A stretch of 64,000 nt of DNA from Allantophomopsis cytisporea (Eukaryota; Ascomycota; Leotiomycetes; Phacidiales; Phacidiaceae). Under the pieces are notes generated by a model that was not told the DNA's origin, did no database searches, and saw nothing but the letters and a program-made list of their open reading frames with translations. Location of the stretch: assembly GCA_024752435.1 (NCBI GenBank), contig CP103023.1:806001-870000 (forward strand). The letters are read 5' to 3'. Position numbers and translations under genes: made by a program. Below, in pieces: positions 24,201-34,946 of this stretch (its first letter is position 1; every line of letters begins with the position of its first letter).

Positions 24201-26565
24201 AAATATTTAGATGTATTTGTAGTAGTTTATCTAGATAACATCCTTGTTTACTCTAATACCAAAGAAGAATATATCAAGCATATCAAACTTATACTTATAG
24301 TACTTTAGAAACGTTACCTATATCTGAAACTAGAGAAGTACGAGTTTTACCAACAATCAGTTGGATTCTTAGGTTATATAATAACTACCGAAGGAATCTA
24401 GATGGACGATTCTAAAGTACGAGCAGTCTACAAATAGCCGATACCAAACTCTGTCAAAGAAGTACAATCCTTCCTTGGATTCGCCAATTTCTACCGAAGA
24501 TTCATCAAGGGATATTCAAGTATTATAGTACTAATTTCGGAATTGACGAAGAAAGACCAAGCCTTTAAATAGACTGATGAAGTTCAACAAGCTTTCGAGA
24601 AACTTAAAGAGAGTTTTACAACCGCACCTATATTAAGGAACTTCGACCCTAAAGTCTTTATAGTAGTAGAAACGGATTCCTCCGATTATACAATTAGGGC
24701 AGTACTAAGTCAACCGGACGAGAACAAGAAGCTTCGACCTATCGCTTTCTTCTTCTATAAGTTGACTTTAGCCGAGCTAAACTATAAAATCTACAATAAG
24801 GAATTGTTAGCAATCGTTGCTGTATTTTAAGAATAGAGAGTTTACCTAGAAGGACCTAAGTATAAAGTAGTAGTAATTACAGACTACAAGAATCTACTAT
24901 ACTTTATAACTACAAAGGTATTAAACAAACGACAAATACAATAGTCAGAACTCATAGCCAGGTACAACTTCAAAATTACCTACTATAAAAGATCTAAAAA
25001 CGCTAAAGCCGACGTATTTAGTCGACGTACAGATTATATATAGAACAAGGAACTAGTATTATACGCTATATTTCAAGATAACAGAGACAATCTAATGTAT
25101 AACTACCTAGAGTTAAACGCTATAATACAAGTTGAAGATCTAGATATACTTTAAAGGATTCGACAAGTATATACTACAAATACTATAGTACAATGTATTT
25201 TGGGAAACCCTAATAGATACCTAGGAACCTTAGTAACAACAAACCGGATACTATTGTTTAAAGGACTAGTCTATATTCCTGTGCCCCTATAGAAATAGTT
25301 AGTCAAAGAACAATACAAACTACTAGCATACAGATATTAGGGAATAAACAAGACGTTAGAACGTCTGACTAGAATATACTACTTCCTAAGAATAAAGAAC
25401 CAAGTAGAGAAAGTTATAAGAGAATATAATATTTGCTCTAGAAACAAGGTCAATCGACATATACTTTACAGACAGCTAAAATTACTAGTAGTACTAAAAG
25501 GAGTATAGAAATCTATTGCCCTAGATTTCATCGTTAAACTACTACTTTCAAAGGAACTACTTACAAAAGTAGAATACAACTCAATCGTAGTTATTACCGA
25601 TAGGATAACAAAATATAGATATTTTATACTATATAAAGAATCTAGTACTATAGAAGACTTGGTGTATACCTTTTTAAAAACGATTGTTAGCAATTATAGT
25701 ATGCTAGATGAAATAATATCCGACTAAGACAAGTTGTTTACTTCGAACTTCTAGAAGTCTCTAATAAGCTAGTTAGGAACTAACTACAAGCTCTCGACAG
25801 CTTACTACCTACAAACAAACGGACAAACCGAACGACTCAACCAGACGTTTAAGTAGTACCTCTACTATTATATAAATTACAAACAAGATAATTAGGTACG
25901 ACTATTACCCTTTGTATAGTTTGCATATAATAGTACAACTACAGAAACTACGAAAGTTTTACTATTCTATACCAACTATAGGCTAGAACCAGAAGTATAT
26001 TATTTACCCCGAGAAATACAGGTACTTGTAGAAGCAGTACAAATATAGGTTGCAGAACTCAAAACACTCTACAAGCAACTAACTAAGGATATCGAGTTTT
26101 TTAACCAACGATCAACAAGTTATCAGAATAAAAAAAGGATAGAAGGACCTACCTTTTCGGAGGGAGACAAAGTCTACTTTATATACAGAAACATTAAGAC
26201 AACCAGACCAAGCAACAAGTTAGACAATATTAAAATCGGACTATTCAAGATTTTGAGGAAAATTAGTTTAGTCAACTACGAACTCTAGCTACTAGCAAGT
26301 ATAAAAATATACCTTGTATTCTATATGTCTCTGCTAGAACTAGCGCTATAGAATGTATACTATATATACTACCTAGACCTATCCTAGGAAAACAAAAACA
26401 CTAAATACATCGTCGAAGAAATCTTAAACTACAAATAAGTTAACAACCAACTTCGATATTTAGTTAAATAAGAAGGTTACAATAACTTAGACAATATATA
26501 AAAACCTACCGAAAACTTCAACTTTAAAACATTAGAAGATTACTATTTGGAACATCTAATCCCTC
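21217..26565 (+). pseudogene. gag-pol of nested chromovirus, with chromodomain, RIP-degraded
   Basis: Domains in order: Gag about 21350-21990; zinc knuckle about 22070-22115 (one Cys left); protease with Asp-Ser-Gly at 23238; RT about 23820-24560, including the longest open stretch DRLYIDYRQLNSITIKNRYT, with the active-site box reading YLDN at 24228-24239 instead of YxDD; RNase H about 24600-25010 (VETDSSDYTI, DVFSRR); integrase zinc region about 25280-25460; DDE core about 25510-25860 (DEIISD, NGQTERLNQTF); chromodomain about 26405-26560 (KYIVEEILNYK ... DYYLEHLIPL). Chromodomains mark chromoviruses and direct integration to marked chromatin. Stops occur mostly at former Gln and Trp codons. 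Gag and Pol seem to lie in one frame or nearly so. Confidence 0.88.
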
Positions 26566-27099
26566 TTAGAAGGAAGGAGATACTACTACAAAGAAGTCGC
26601 CTTTAAACGAGAGGTTAAAGCTAGGGTTGGTAGTAGCAAACGGGTTGGCTCTAGTATAAGCATTGTACTCTACTTCTACCTTCTTTTCCGCTTCTTTTCT
26701 TTCTTTTTCTTCTACAGCTTTAAGTTTGTCAAGTATAGCTAGTCTACAACGAAGTATTTTACTACTATAGGATTTCAACAATTTCTATATACAACAAAGA
26801 TATATATAGCAAGCAAAGGCCTCTTGCTTTTGTTAAGCTGTAAGCTCTTTTTTGGCTTTTAGTCGTACTTCTTCTAAACGAAGTCTCTCCTAGTTAGAAA
26901 CTAAAGGTGTACTAACATTATATTTTGTATTTCTTTAAATATACTTACTATAGTGCTTCGAGTAAAGGGAAACTATATATTTGTACCCCAAAGTAAAACA
27001 AGCTCGACAAAGTACTATTTTTATTTTAGTACCGTTCTTTTCAATATACTCAGTAAAAGCAATACATTCTTTGATTTTCAAATAATTTGGAGAAGGCAT
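26566..27099 (-). pseudogene. Antisense accessory ORF of nested chromovirus (Cys motif plus coiled coil)
   Basis: On the strand opposite to gag-pol, between the chromodomain and the 3' LTR, an ATG at 27099 opens MPSPNYLKIKECIAFTEYIE. The frame runs 178 codons to a stop at 26566 with only four internal stops (one TAA and one TAG in the first half, then TAA and TAG). It has CRACFTLGYKYIV followed by KHYSKY ... RNTKYN, where Tyr codons (TAC/TAT) sit where a paired Cys would complete a zinc motif (TGC to TAC is the RIP change). A charged, helical segment follows (ERLRLEEVRLKAKKELTA; later AVEEKERKEAEKKVEVEY). Proteins of this design recur in fungal genomes, in my memory as orphan hypotheticals. 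Function unknown. Confidence 0.7.
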
Positions 27100-27214
27100 G
27101 TTGAAAATAGAAGGCTATAATGTTACTAAGGTAGGAATTGCCCTGTTTAAGTAGTATTAGATCTACCTGGTTACTTATTGGGTCAAAAAGACTTAACCAA
27201 TAAAGAAGAAACCT

Positions 27215-27618
27215 TGTATTATAGCCTTGTACTATAGTCTACGATTACAACAACTAGAAAAAGCTGTAACAAGGTTATATATCGGAAAGTTATAGGCTAT
27301 ATAAGTTATATAATAGATAGTTGGGATAGTCGGGATAGTTAGGCGTTTTTAACTATCCTACTATTCCCTAGAGTAGGAAGCAACTATATAGATCTCTATA
27401 TTCCCTTAGTAGATAAAAGCTTTATACTCAACTTCAATCAATACTTTGTTACCTACCTTTATCTACACCTTTGCCAAAGTATTAAATTATATACTTCGAT
27501 ACCAACAGCAACTACTTAGTTTTACTAAAAAGCTTTTACCTCTTTATATATCGTGCTAGTATATACAACTGCTAAGAAGCCTATGCTTTGCCACCTACCT
27601 AGCAGCAAAGACGTAATA
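27215..27618 (+). repeat. 3' LTR of nested chromovirus
   Basis: 404 bp, two bases longer than the 5' LTR at its start (TGTATTATAGCC against TGTTATAGC). Directly preceded by the purine tract. Confidence 0.9.
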
Positions 27619-27623
27619 AAACT

Positions 27624-29613
27624 AAGGAAGCTTAGTAAGCTTTCGAGAAACTCAAAGGGAGTTTTACAACTATACCTATATTAAAGAACTTCGACTTTAA
27701 AGTCTTTATAGTAGTAGAAACAGACTCTTTTAATTATACAATCGGAGTAGTATTAAGTCAACTAGATAAGAACAAGAAGCTTCGACCTATCGCTTTTTTT
27801 TCTTGTAAATTAACTTCAGCTAAATTGAACTACAAAATCTACAATAAAGAATTGTTAACAATCGTTGCTATATTTCAAGAATAGAGAGTTTACCTAGAAG
27901 AACCTAAGTATAAAGTAGTAGTAATTACAGACTACAAGAATCTGCTATACTTTACAACTACAAAGGTATTAAACAAACAACAAGTACAATAGTCAGAACT
28001 TATAGCTAGGTACAACTTCAAAATTACCTACTATAAAAGATCTAAAAATACTAAAGCCGATGTACTTAGCCGATATACAGATTATATATAGAACAAAGAA
28101 CTAGTATTATATACTATATTTCAAGACAATAAAGACAATCTAATGTATAACTACCTAGAGTTAAACGCTACAATGCAAGTTGAAGACCTAAATATACTCT
28201 AAAGAATTTGACAAGTATATACTACAAATACTATAGTACAATGTATTATAAAAAACCCCAACAGACACCTAAAAACTTTAGTAATACTAAATTAGATACT
28301 ATTGTTTAAAGGACTAGTCTATATTCCCGCGCCCCTATAGAAACAGTTAGTTAAAGAATAATACAAGCTACTAGTATATAAACACTAAGGAATAAGCAAG
28401 ACGTTAGAACGTCTAACTAGAATATACTACTTCCTAGGAATAAAGAACCAAGTAGAGAAAGTTATAAGGGAATATAACATTTGCTCTAAGAACAAAGTTA
28501 ATCGATATATACTTTACAAATAGCTTAAATTACTAGTAGTATTAAAAGAAGTATAGAAATCTATTGCTCTAAATTTCATCGTTAAACTACTACTTTCGAA
28601 AGAACTACTTACAAAAGTAGAATACAACTTAATTGTAGTTATTACCGATAGAATAACAAAATATAGATATTTTATACTATATAAAGAATTTAGTACCGCA
28701 GAAGACTTAGTATATACTTTTTTAAAAACAATTGTCAGCAATTATAGTATACTAGATGAAATAATATCCGACCGAGACAAGCTATTTACCTCGAACTTCT
28801 AGAAGTCTTTAATAAGCTAGTTAGGAACTAACTACAAGCTCTCAATAGCTTACTACTTACAAACAGACAAACAAACCGAACGACTCAACTAGACGCTTGA
28901 GTAGTACCTCTAATATTATATAAATTACAAATAAAATAATTAGGTACGACTATTACCCTTTGTATAGTTTGTATACAATAGTACAACTATAGAAACTACG
29001 AAAGTTTTACTATTCTATACTAACTATAGACTAGAACTAGAAGCGTATTATTTACCTTGAGAAATATAGGTACTTGCAGAAGTAGTATAAATACAAGTTG
29101 CAGAACTTAAAACACTCTATAAACAACTAGCTAAAGATATCGAGTTTTTTAACCAACGATCAACAAGTTATTAGAATAAAAAAAGGATAGAAGGACCTAC
29201 TTTTTTAGAGGGAGACAAAGTCTACTTTATATACAGAAACATTAAAACAACTAGACCAAGCAACAAGTTAGACAATATTAAAATCAGACTATTCAAGATT
29301 TTGAAGAAAATTAGTTTAGTCAACTACAAACTCTAGCTACTAGCAAGTATAAAAATATACCTTGTATTCTATATATTTCTACTAAAACTAGTACCTAACA
29401 ACGCCTACTTTACCTACTACCTAGACTTTTCCTAGGAAAACAAAAACACTAAATATATCGTCGAAGAAATCTTAGACTATAAATAGGTTAACAACTAACT
29501 CCGATATTTAGTCAAATAAGAAAGTTACAATAACTTAGACAATATATAGGAACCTACTAAAAACTTCAACTCTAAAACATTAGAAGATTACTATTTAGAA
29601 CATCTAATCCTTC
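27624..29613 (+). pseudogene. pol 3' part of outer chromovirus copy (RNase H, integrase, chromodomain)
   Basis: Continues copy 1 after the nested element: RNase H about 27640-28080 (VVETDSFNYTI, ITDYKNLLYFTTT), integrase zinc region about 28330-28510 (EYNICSKNKVN), DDE core about 28550-28910, and a chromodomain about 29445-29605 (KYIVEEILDYK). It matches copy 2 throughout with frequent transitions, and stops are dense. Confidence 0.85.
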
Positions 29614-30147
29614 TTAGAAGGAAGGAAATACTACTACAAAGAAGTTGCCTTCAAACAAAAGGTCGAAGCTAGAGTTGGTAGTAGTAAACAAGTTGGCTCT
29701 AGTATAAGTATAGTATTCTGCCTCTGCCTTCTCTTCTGCTTCTTTTCTTTTTTTCTCTTTTATAGCTTTAAGTTCGTTAAGTATAGCTAGTCTACAACAA
29801 AGTATTTTACTACTACAAGATTTCAACAATTTCTATATACAACGAAGATATATATAGCAAGTAAAAGCCTCCTACTTTTATTGAGCTGCGAGCTCTTCTT
29901 TAGCTTCTAGTCGTACCTCTTTTAAACAAAGTTTCTCTTAGTTAGAAACTAAAGGTATACTAACGTTATATTTTGTATTTCTTTAAATATACTTACTATA
30001 GTACTTCGAGTAAAAGGAAACTACATATTTGTACCCCAAAGTAAAATAAGCTCGACAAAGCACTATTTTTATCTTAATACTATTCTTTTCGATATACTTA
30101 GCGAGAGCAATACATTCTTTGATTTTCAAATAGTTCGGAGAAGGTAT
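29614..30147 (-). pseudogene. Antisense accessory ORF of outer chromovirus copy
   Basis: Same place, strand and length (534 bases) as the antisense ORF of copy 2. The start codon here is ATA (ATG-to-ATA, plus-strand TAT at 30145-30147), again a RIP-type change. The open 3' part reads ERKEAEEKAEAEYYTYTRAN-like coiled-coil sequence (first residue Lys here). Equal length in both copies shows that indels have not accumulated. Confidence 0.65.
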
Positions 30148-30262
30148 ATTGAAAACAGAAGGCTATAATGTTACTAAAGTAGGAATTGCCCTGCTTAAAT
30201 AGTATCGGATCTACCTAGTTATTTATTAGGTTAAAGAAACTTAACCAATAAAGAAGAGACTT

Positions 30263-30665
30263 TGTATTACAGCCTTGTACTACAGTCTATAATTACAACA
30301 ACTAGAAAAAGCTATAACAAGGTTATATATCGGAAAGTTATAGGCTATATAAGTTATATAATAGATAGTTGGGATAGTTAGGATAGTTAGGCGTTCTAAC
30401 TATCCTACTATTCCCTAGAGTAGAAAGCAACTATATAGATCTCTATATTCTTTTAGTAGATAGGAGCTTTATACTCAACTTCAATTAATACTTTGTTACC
30501 TACTTTTGCCTATACCTTTGCTAAAGTATTAAGTTATATACTTCGATACTAATAGCAACTACTTAGTTTTACTAGAGAGCCTCTACTTCTTTATATATTA
30601 TACTAGTATATACAACTGCTAAAAAGCCTATACTTTGCTACCTACCTAGCAGCAAAGATGTAATA
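30263..30665 (+). repeat. 3' LTR of outer chromovirus copy
   Basis: About 403 bp, starting TGTATTACAGCC after a purine tract (AAAGAAGAGAC) and ending GTAATA. It is the rightmost of the four near-identical LTRs. Confidence 0.88.
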
Positions 30666-31480
30666 TATCGTTGTAGTTGTACTAATAGTATTCTTAGAAA
30701 GTTGTTAGCTATTGTATTAATACAAATAAATACTAATACTACTAGAGAGTATATAGTATTTTTTGTAGGCGATAGCTAACTAACTTTGTATAGATAGTAG
30801 TAGCTACTACTAACCTTTAGCAAAGACGTTTAGCAAAAACGTTTTGCCTATATATACTAGGGTATATTAGAAAAGTACGTTTGGCGAAGACGTTTAGCAA
30901 GGATATTTTGCTTGTATATAGCAGGGTACGTTGGGATGTATATTTAGCGAGCGTGTTTTTACAACCTGCTATAATTTAAACCTTAGCGAAAGTATAGATA
31001 GGAAGTATATAATTGTTAAAGATCCCGATACTAGCAATCTTGTTAATATATACGGCTGTACTGTTTTATATAGGAGAATTTAGTAAGGATATTATACAAG
31101 CGTTAGCAAAGATGTTTTAGTGCTACAAAATTTTAGCAAGGACGTTTAAGCTTAGCGTTTAGAGAATATATTTGCTAGCTAACGGGTATATATTCTGTAT
31201 ATATAGCTGTATATTATTTGTATAGGTATATAGATAGGAAATATGTTTGCCAACGGAATATAGTGTTAGACCCGTTGTTATAATATATAGCTGTATATTA
31301 TTTATATAGGTATATAAATAAAAAACGTATTTGCTAATAGAATATAGTATTAAGAATAATAGATAGGGAATGTTGCTATTCTAAGCTAACTACTCTACTT
31401 ATATAATTACTACCAAGTCTGTTTGTAGCTATAAACTCTAAGTATATAACATATACTTGAGGCTAGAACTTAAATAGCTG
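30666..31480. repeat. Degenerate short tandem repeats at the right edge of the AT-rich block
   Basis: Two 50-bp units at about 30819-30868 and 30883-30932 share AGACGTTTAGCAA, TTTTGC and a TATA-rich tail ending in GGGTA. A second pair at about 31202-31268 and 31286-31352, spaced 84 bp apart, shares TAGCTGTATATTATTT and TATAGGTATATA. The motif AGCAAAGACGT also occurs at the end of the LTRs, so these may be fragments of a related LTR. No gene. CA/TG depletion fades after about 31450. Confidence 0.5.
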
Positions 31481-32588
31481 TAGACTTCGAGCACGTGATG
31501 TATGCCTGAGGCTAGAGGTACATAAGCGAATATTACTTACGTAGATAGCATCTCTGAAAGAATGCGACTACCCCTTTTCTTTCTCTCTTGCGTGCTGTGT
31601 ATATACGTTACAACCTGGATACTACTACCCTGCAACCGACAGCATTCAGGGGAGCCGAGCGACCTAACCCCTGTGACTTGCGTATCACCGGTTTAAGTAA
31701 AATCAACTTTGACAAGGAAGGATATAGATCGATACTTAGAGAAGTCTCGTGTTTCTTGGTGCATCACGTGTACAGTCTTAGCTACTGTAGATACGACCGA
31801 CAGATACAACAGAAGGACAATAGTCTACCTCTTCTCTCCTGAGTTAAGTCATCATCGACTACTCGTTCCTACGCAGCACCTAGCTATTACCGCGGGTAAT
31901 TCCCATTTTCATAGACTTACTAGAGCTCAATCGCCCTGTTTCTTATGTCTAAGTTCACAACTCCACAATCTAAGATTCCTGCCTCTGATATACGTGAAAT
32001 TTTGAGCCTTTCACCAATTCAGCGATTCTTAGGAAGGCGAACAAAATTGTGATGGTTAACTTACAAGGCTGGTCGCCCAAACACACAGGGCTTTCACGTA
32101 AAATTGGATACTCCAACTGGTAGACTAAGAAGATCGCTGGTTTTACCATCTTAGGCGAGTCCTTTAGGGATGAGACTTCTCTGATCACTTCCTCAATATA
32201 GCCGCCTGCTAGCAGGCGACAACAACATTTCTCAAATTAATTCCTCTACTTCGCTGCCCGCTATCATGTAGTAAGATAAGAGCCAGGAGTGAACGGCTTG
32301 GATATTGTAGTTGCTAATGATTGATTTTTGCTTGACTGCTGAGAAAGTCCACTGATAATCGGCTTTATGTCGTAAACGGGTATATGGATCTCAGCATACA
32401 CAAGTCTGCAGGCGATAAGGATAGATAACATCACGTAGCAATGATTAACTTGACTCTAATGTACGTGAATTCGAGCGAAGAATGCGGGAGCTCACAATAT
32501 AAAAGTGCCTACCAAAGCCACTTCTCTCTTTGATCCTTCTATCGTCGACTACAACAATCTTCCGCCTTAGCCTCCTTACTTCACCAAG
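31481..32588. other. Intergenic stretch between AT-rich block and effector-like gene
   Basis: Base composition returns to normal. Frames at 31588-32005 are open for up to 98 codons but have no recognisable domain. The 100 bases before 32589 are pyrimidine-rich (CACTTCTCTCTTTGATCC near 32520), as in many fungal 5' leaders. Confidence 0.4.
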
Positions 32589-33078
32589 ATGCAATACATC
32601 ACGGTCACTACATTCCTCTTTGCAACTTTCAGCACATTAGCTTCTGCTGGCTATGAGCTGACAGCGCACAACGTCAAAACATGCGTAGATACAAGCATCT
32701 ATGATGTATCCGACCCAGCTTCTCCACCCGAGGCAGGTTGCAATCGTTTAGGCCCATTTGTAAGTTGCCAATATGATTTGATATACGTCCCAACATCTTT
32801 ACTAACTTTTCTAGAACAATGGCGATACCGTTAAAGCAATCAAAATTGACGGAGATCCTGATTATGAATATGGCTCTTATGGTAAGGGTTCTCACTTAGT
32901 ACTTGCGCACATTCATGATGTTGTAAGACTCAATTAGTTCATAATAACAAATTTAGGCGTTTACATCAACGGCTACACAACGGATGATTGCAGTGGAACG
33001 TCTTACCCGCTGTTCGGAGGCTGTACCATTGCTTACGAAGGGACTTTCAGTTCCTTCAAGGTCTTTGTCGAGAACTGA
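32589..33078 (+). CDS. Small secreted four-cysteine protein, effector-like
   Basis: Three exons (32589-32759, 32815-32881, 32957-33078), with introns of 55 and 75 bp and agreeing phases, give 119 aa. The N-terminus MQYITVTTFLFATFSTLASA is a clear signal peptide. The mature part of about 99 residues has four cysteines (in VKTCVD, EAGCNR, DDCSGT and GGCTIA), enough for two disulfides, plus an acidic Tyr-rich middle (DGDPDYEYGSYG) and the end FKVFVEN. I recognise no family. Size, secretion, even Cys number and a position 1.1 kb from RIP-affected transposons fit a candidate apoplastic effector, but that role is inference. No lesion is visible, unlike most neighbours. Confidence 0.75.
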
Positions 33079-33541
33079 GTCTGGCATACTTGTATGGGTC
33101 ATGGTGTTGGCACTACTTGGCTTGTGGCGATTGTGCCTGTATGAATTATATTATTTCAATACTCTTAGTCCAGTACTATTATATCTCTAATAATTTGCAC
33201 TTTACTTTATATAATCCTAGACAAATCATACACGGACATTTTTTGCGGACTTTTGTCAAGATATGAGCAACAGCCGGCTGTTACTTTCAAGTGTCTCATG
33301 TTGGAAGCTTTCCTGAATAGGTAGCGGGCTCGGCTATCGTCTTCACACTTCATGTATTTGAGTAGCTGCAGAGCAGATCCAACTCCTACTTAATCGTTTC
33401 ACGTAACTATAGTCCCATACACCAACTATGTTGAAAACTCGTGTAGTTCCCATAGTAACTACTCTACATCATTATCTTCTAGATGCAAACTGATATAATC
33501 ACCTAACAAGATCTTTTGTAGTCTACCCGAAAATCTATTGT
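33079..33541. other. Intergenic stretch
   Basis: No gene seen. The 3' flank of the secreted protein gene includes an AT-rich stretch at about 33145-33215. Confidence 0.4.
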
Positions 33542-33644
33542 CTGACGGTAGATGCAGCCGCGCTTCGATACCAGCTCGGAGAATCTGCCAACGAGTTCGA
33601 GTTTGTAGAAGGGTCTGTTCCATGGGCTACTGCACCCGGCAATC
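33542..33644 (+). pseudogene. FSH1-type serine hydrolase fragment
   Basis: A short frame reads AAALRYQLGESANEFEFVEG followed by SVPWATAPG. This resembles the segment after the first strand of FSH1/LovG-type hydrolases, where a helix is followed by FEFVEG and Pro-rich residues. Neither the catalytic Ser motif nor the N-terminal CLHG motif is present nearby. A full FSH1-type gene sits 6.3 kb to the right on the other strand; the fragment is too different to be its recent copy. Confidence 0.4.
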
Positions 33645-33917
33645 GTATCATCCTTATTATCCTCATCATTGTTTTATCTGCTAGATTTTCTCATACTACT
33701 GATCCTTATAGCGCAACACTGCAAATGTCCAGATCTCCCGGGCCTATTTCCATCTACTCGAAAGTATTCTCCATATTATAATTCCACATCTGCAACAAGT
33801 ATACTGATAGCAATGAACAATCTTGAGGTGTAGATAAATGATAACGGACCTTCGATGGCTTACTTGAGTTCTCCCAATGTGCCGTTCTTGCTGCTATGAT
33901 TATCCGGCAGCAAGAGT

Positions 33918-34103
33918 TTAAAACTTTCGGATTGTTGCCCAAGAGATAGCTGGGCCAATAAGGATAGGGTTCAAGATTGGCTCCTCAGAAAATAGTTTGC
34001 ATCGAATATCTCCCCTTGTGTTTTCAGCTTCAGACACAATTGCGTTCCAATTAACACAAGCTCGATTCCGGCAAAAGGTTTCGTTAACCCAGTAATGGAC
34101 GCT
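33918..34103 (-). pseudogene. Unrecognised coding remnant
   Basis: A 61-codon minus frame reads coherent protein (VHYWVNETFCRNRACVNWN, then EEPILNPILIGPAISW) to a TAA at 33918. It has no start codon and no upstream exon that I could join. Neighbouring frames are broken. It may be the last exon of a lost gene. Family not recognised. Confidence 0.3.
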
Positions 34104-34946
34104 TCTTTCATCAATAGTCGCTTGTGGAGAGGAGCTGAAATTAGTTCAGCGAGCGGTCGTGGTGATTATCTTTCGATAGCTAGCATACTTTGTTCAATCT
34201 CGCTTGAAGCTAAAGCAAAGAGCGTCCGTCTTCTATCATAGAAAACGATTGGTTTCTTTTTTCGAGAACAATCTAGAGGAATCGACATGGTTACTGGAAT
34301 GAATGTCCGTTTTAATATCCGATCTGGAATACCTGGAAACAATACAGATTTGAGGTAGTTACCAGACGGACGATCTTGTACGTGGGGTGAGTACAGTAGC
34401 TCAATTAACATCAGGGATCTTAGTCGTCGTCTAACAATATATTACACAATGAATAAGCTAGAGGAAGTCGGTTTGGGTTCAGATAGTACCAAGGCGTATA
34501 TAAACGCTATCTATATAGCAATCAGCGCACTATAGAGTAATAAGTATAAAATTCTCCTCATGTAAGCCAACTTTGGGCCTGAAGAGGAACTTCTTTGTTG
34601 GACCACGATCGTTTCTGATGCCGTCACATTCTCCATAGATGCCAAGGTTATATTCTCGATGCATTTCTGGACAATTAATATGGCAAATAATAATCCATCG
34701 GCTTTGAAGTTTCTAATTTGTAACCCCTATACTGGCAACTGAAATGGTATTGCCAAAGTATTTCTTAGAAATCACTTTCCCGTGACAAATCAACCTAGTA
34801 TAAGGTCTGCAAGAACAACGAAAATACATCGAGGAGAAGTTGCACTCACCTAAATAGGCATAATTAATGCCTAAAATGTCAAACTGAAACCTATTATCGT
34901 ACATTGGAAACATAAAAACATCGAAGATGACAATACTAATGTGTCG
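34104..34946. other. Intergenic stretch
   Basis: The longest frame is 81 codons (minus, 34166-34411, ATG start) with no domain that I recognise. It may be part of the remnant to its left. Confidence 0.3.

Larger units (their letters stand above)
20815..27618 (+). mobile_element. Nested full-length Ty3/Gypsy chromovirus
   Basis: Copy 2 is 6,804 bp: LTRs 20815-21216 (402 bp) and 27215-27618 (404 bp) around a 5,998-bp interior. It sits inside the pol gene of copy 1. The flanking five bases are AGACT (20810-20814) and AAACT (27619-27623), a target duplication with one G-to-A change. It is less damaged than copy 1 in RT and integrase but still carries many stops. A purine tract (27202-27212, AAAGAAGAAAC) lies just before the 3' LTR, as expected for plus-strand priming. 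Confidence 0.92.
17055..30665 (+). mobile_element. Outer Ty3/Gypsy chromovirus copy, split by a nested copy
   Basis: Copy 1 has a 5' LTR at 17055-17455, internal region 17456-20814 and 27624-30262, and a 3' LTR at 30263-30665. Removing the nested element and one copy of its target duplication leaves an interior of 5,998 bp, identical to that of copy 2. Gag, protease, RT, RNase H, integrase and chromodomain follow in that order. The sequence is full of TAA/TAG codons at former CAA/CAG/TGG sites, so it is inactive. Its own flanks (TTAAC before, TATCG after) do not match, so the target duplication is lost or the ends have recombined. Confidence 0.9.

Noticed and set aside
15861..31480. CRISPR-like or satellite structure in the AT-rich block
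   Set aside because: Repeats here are LTRs and degraded element copies without regular spacer-repeat spacing.
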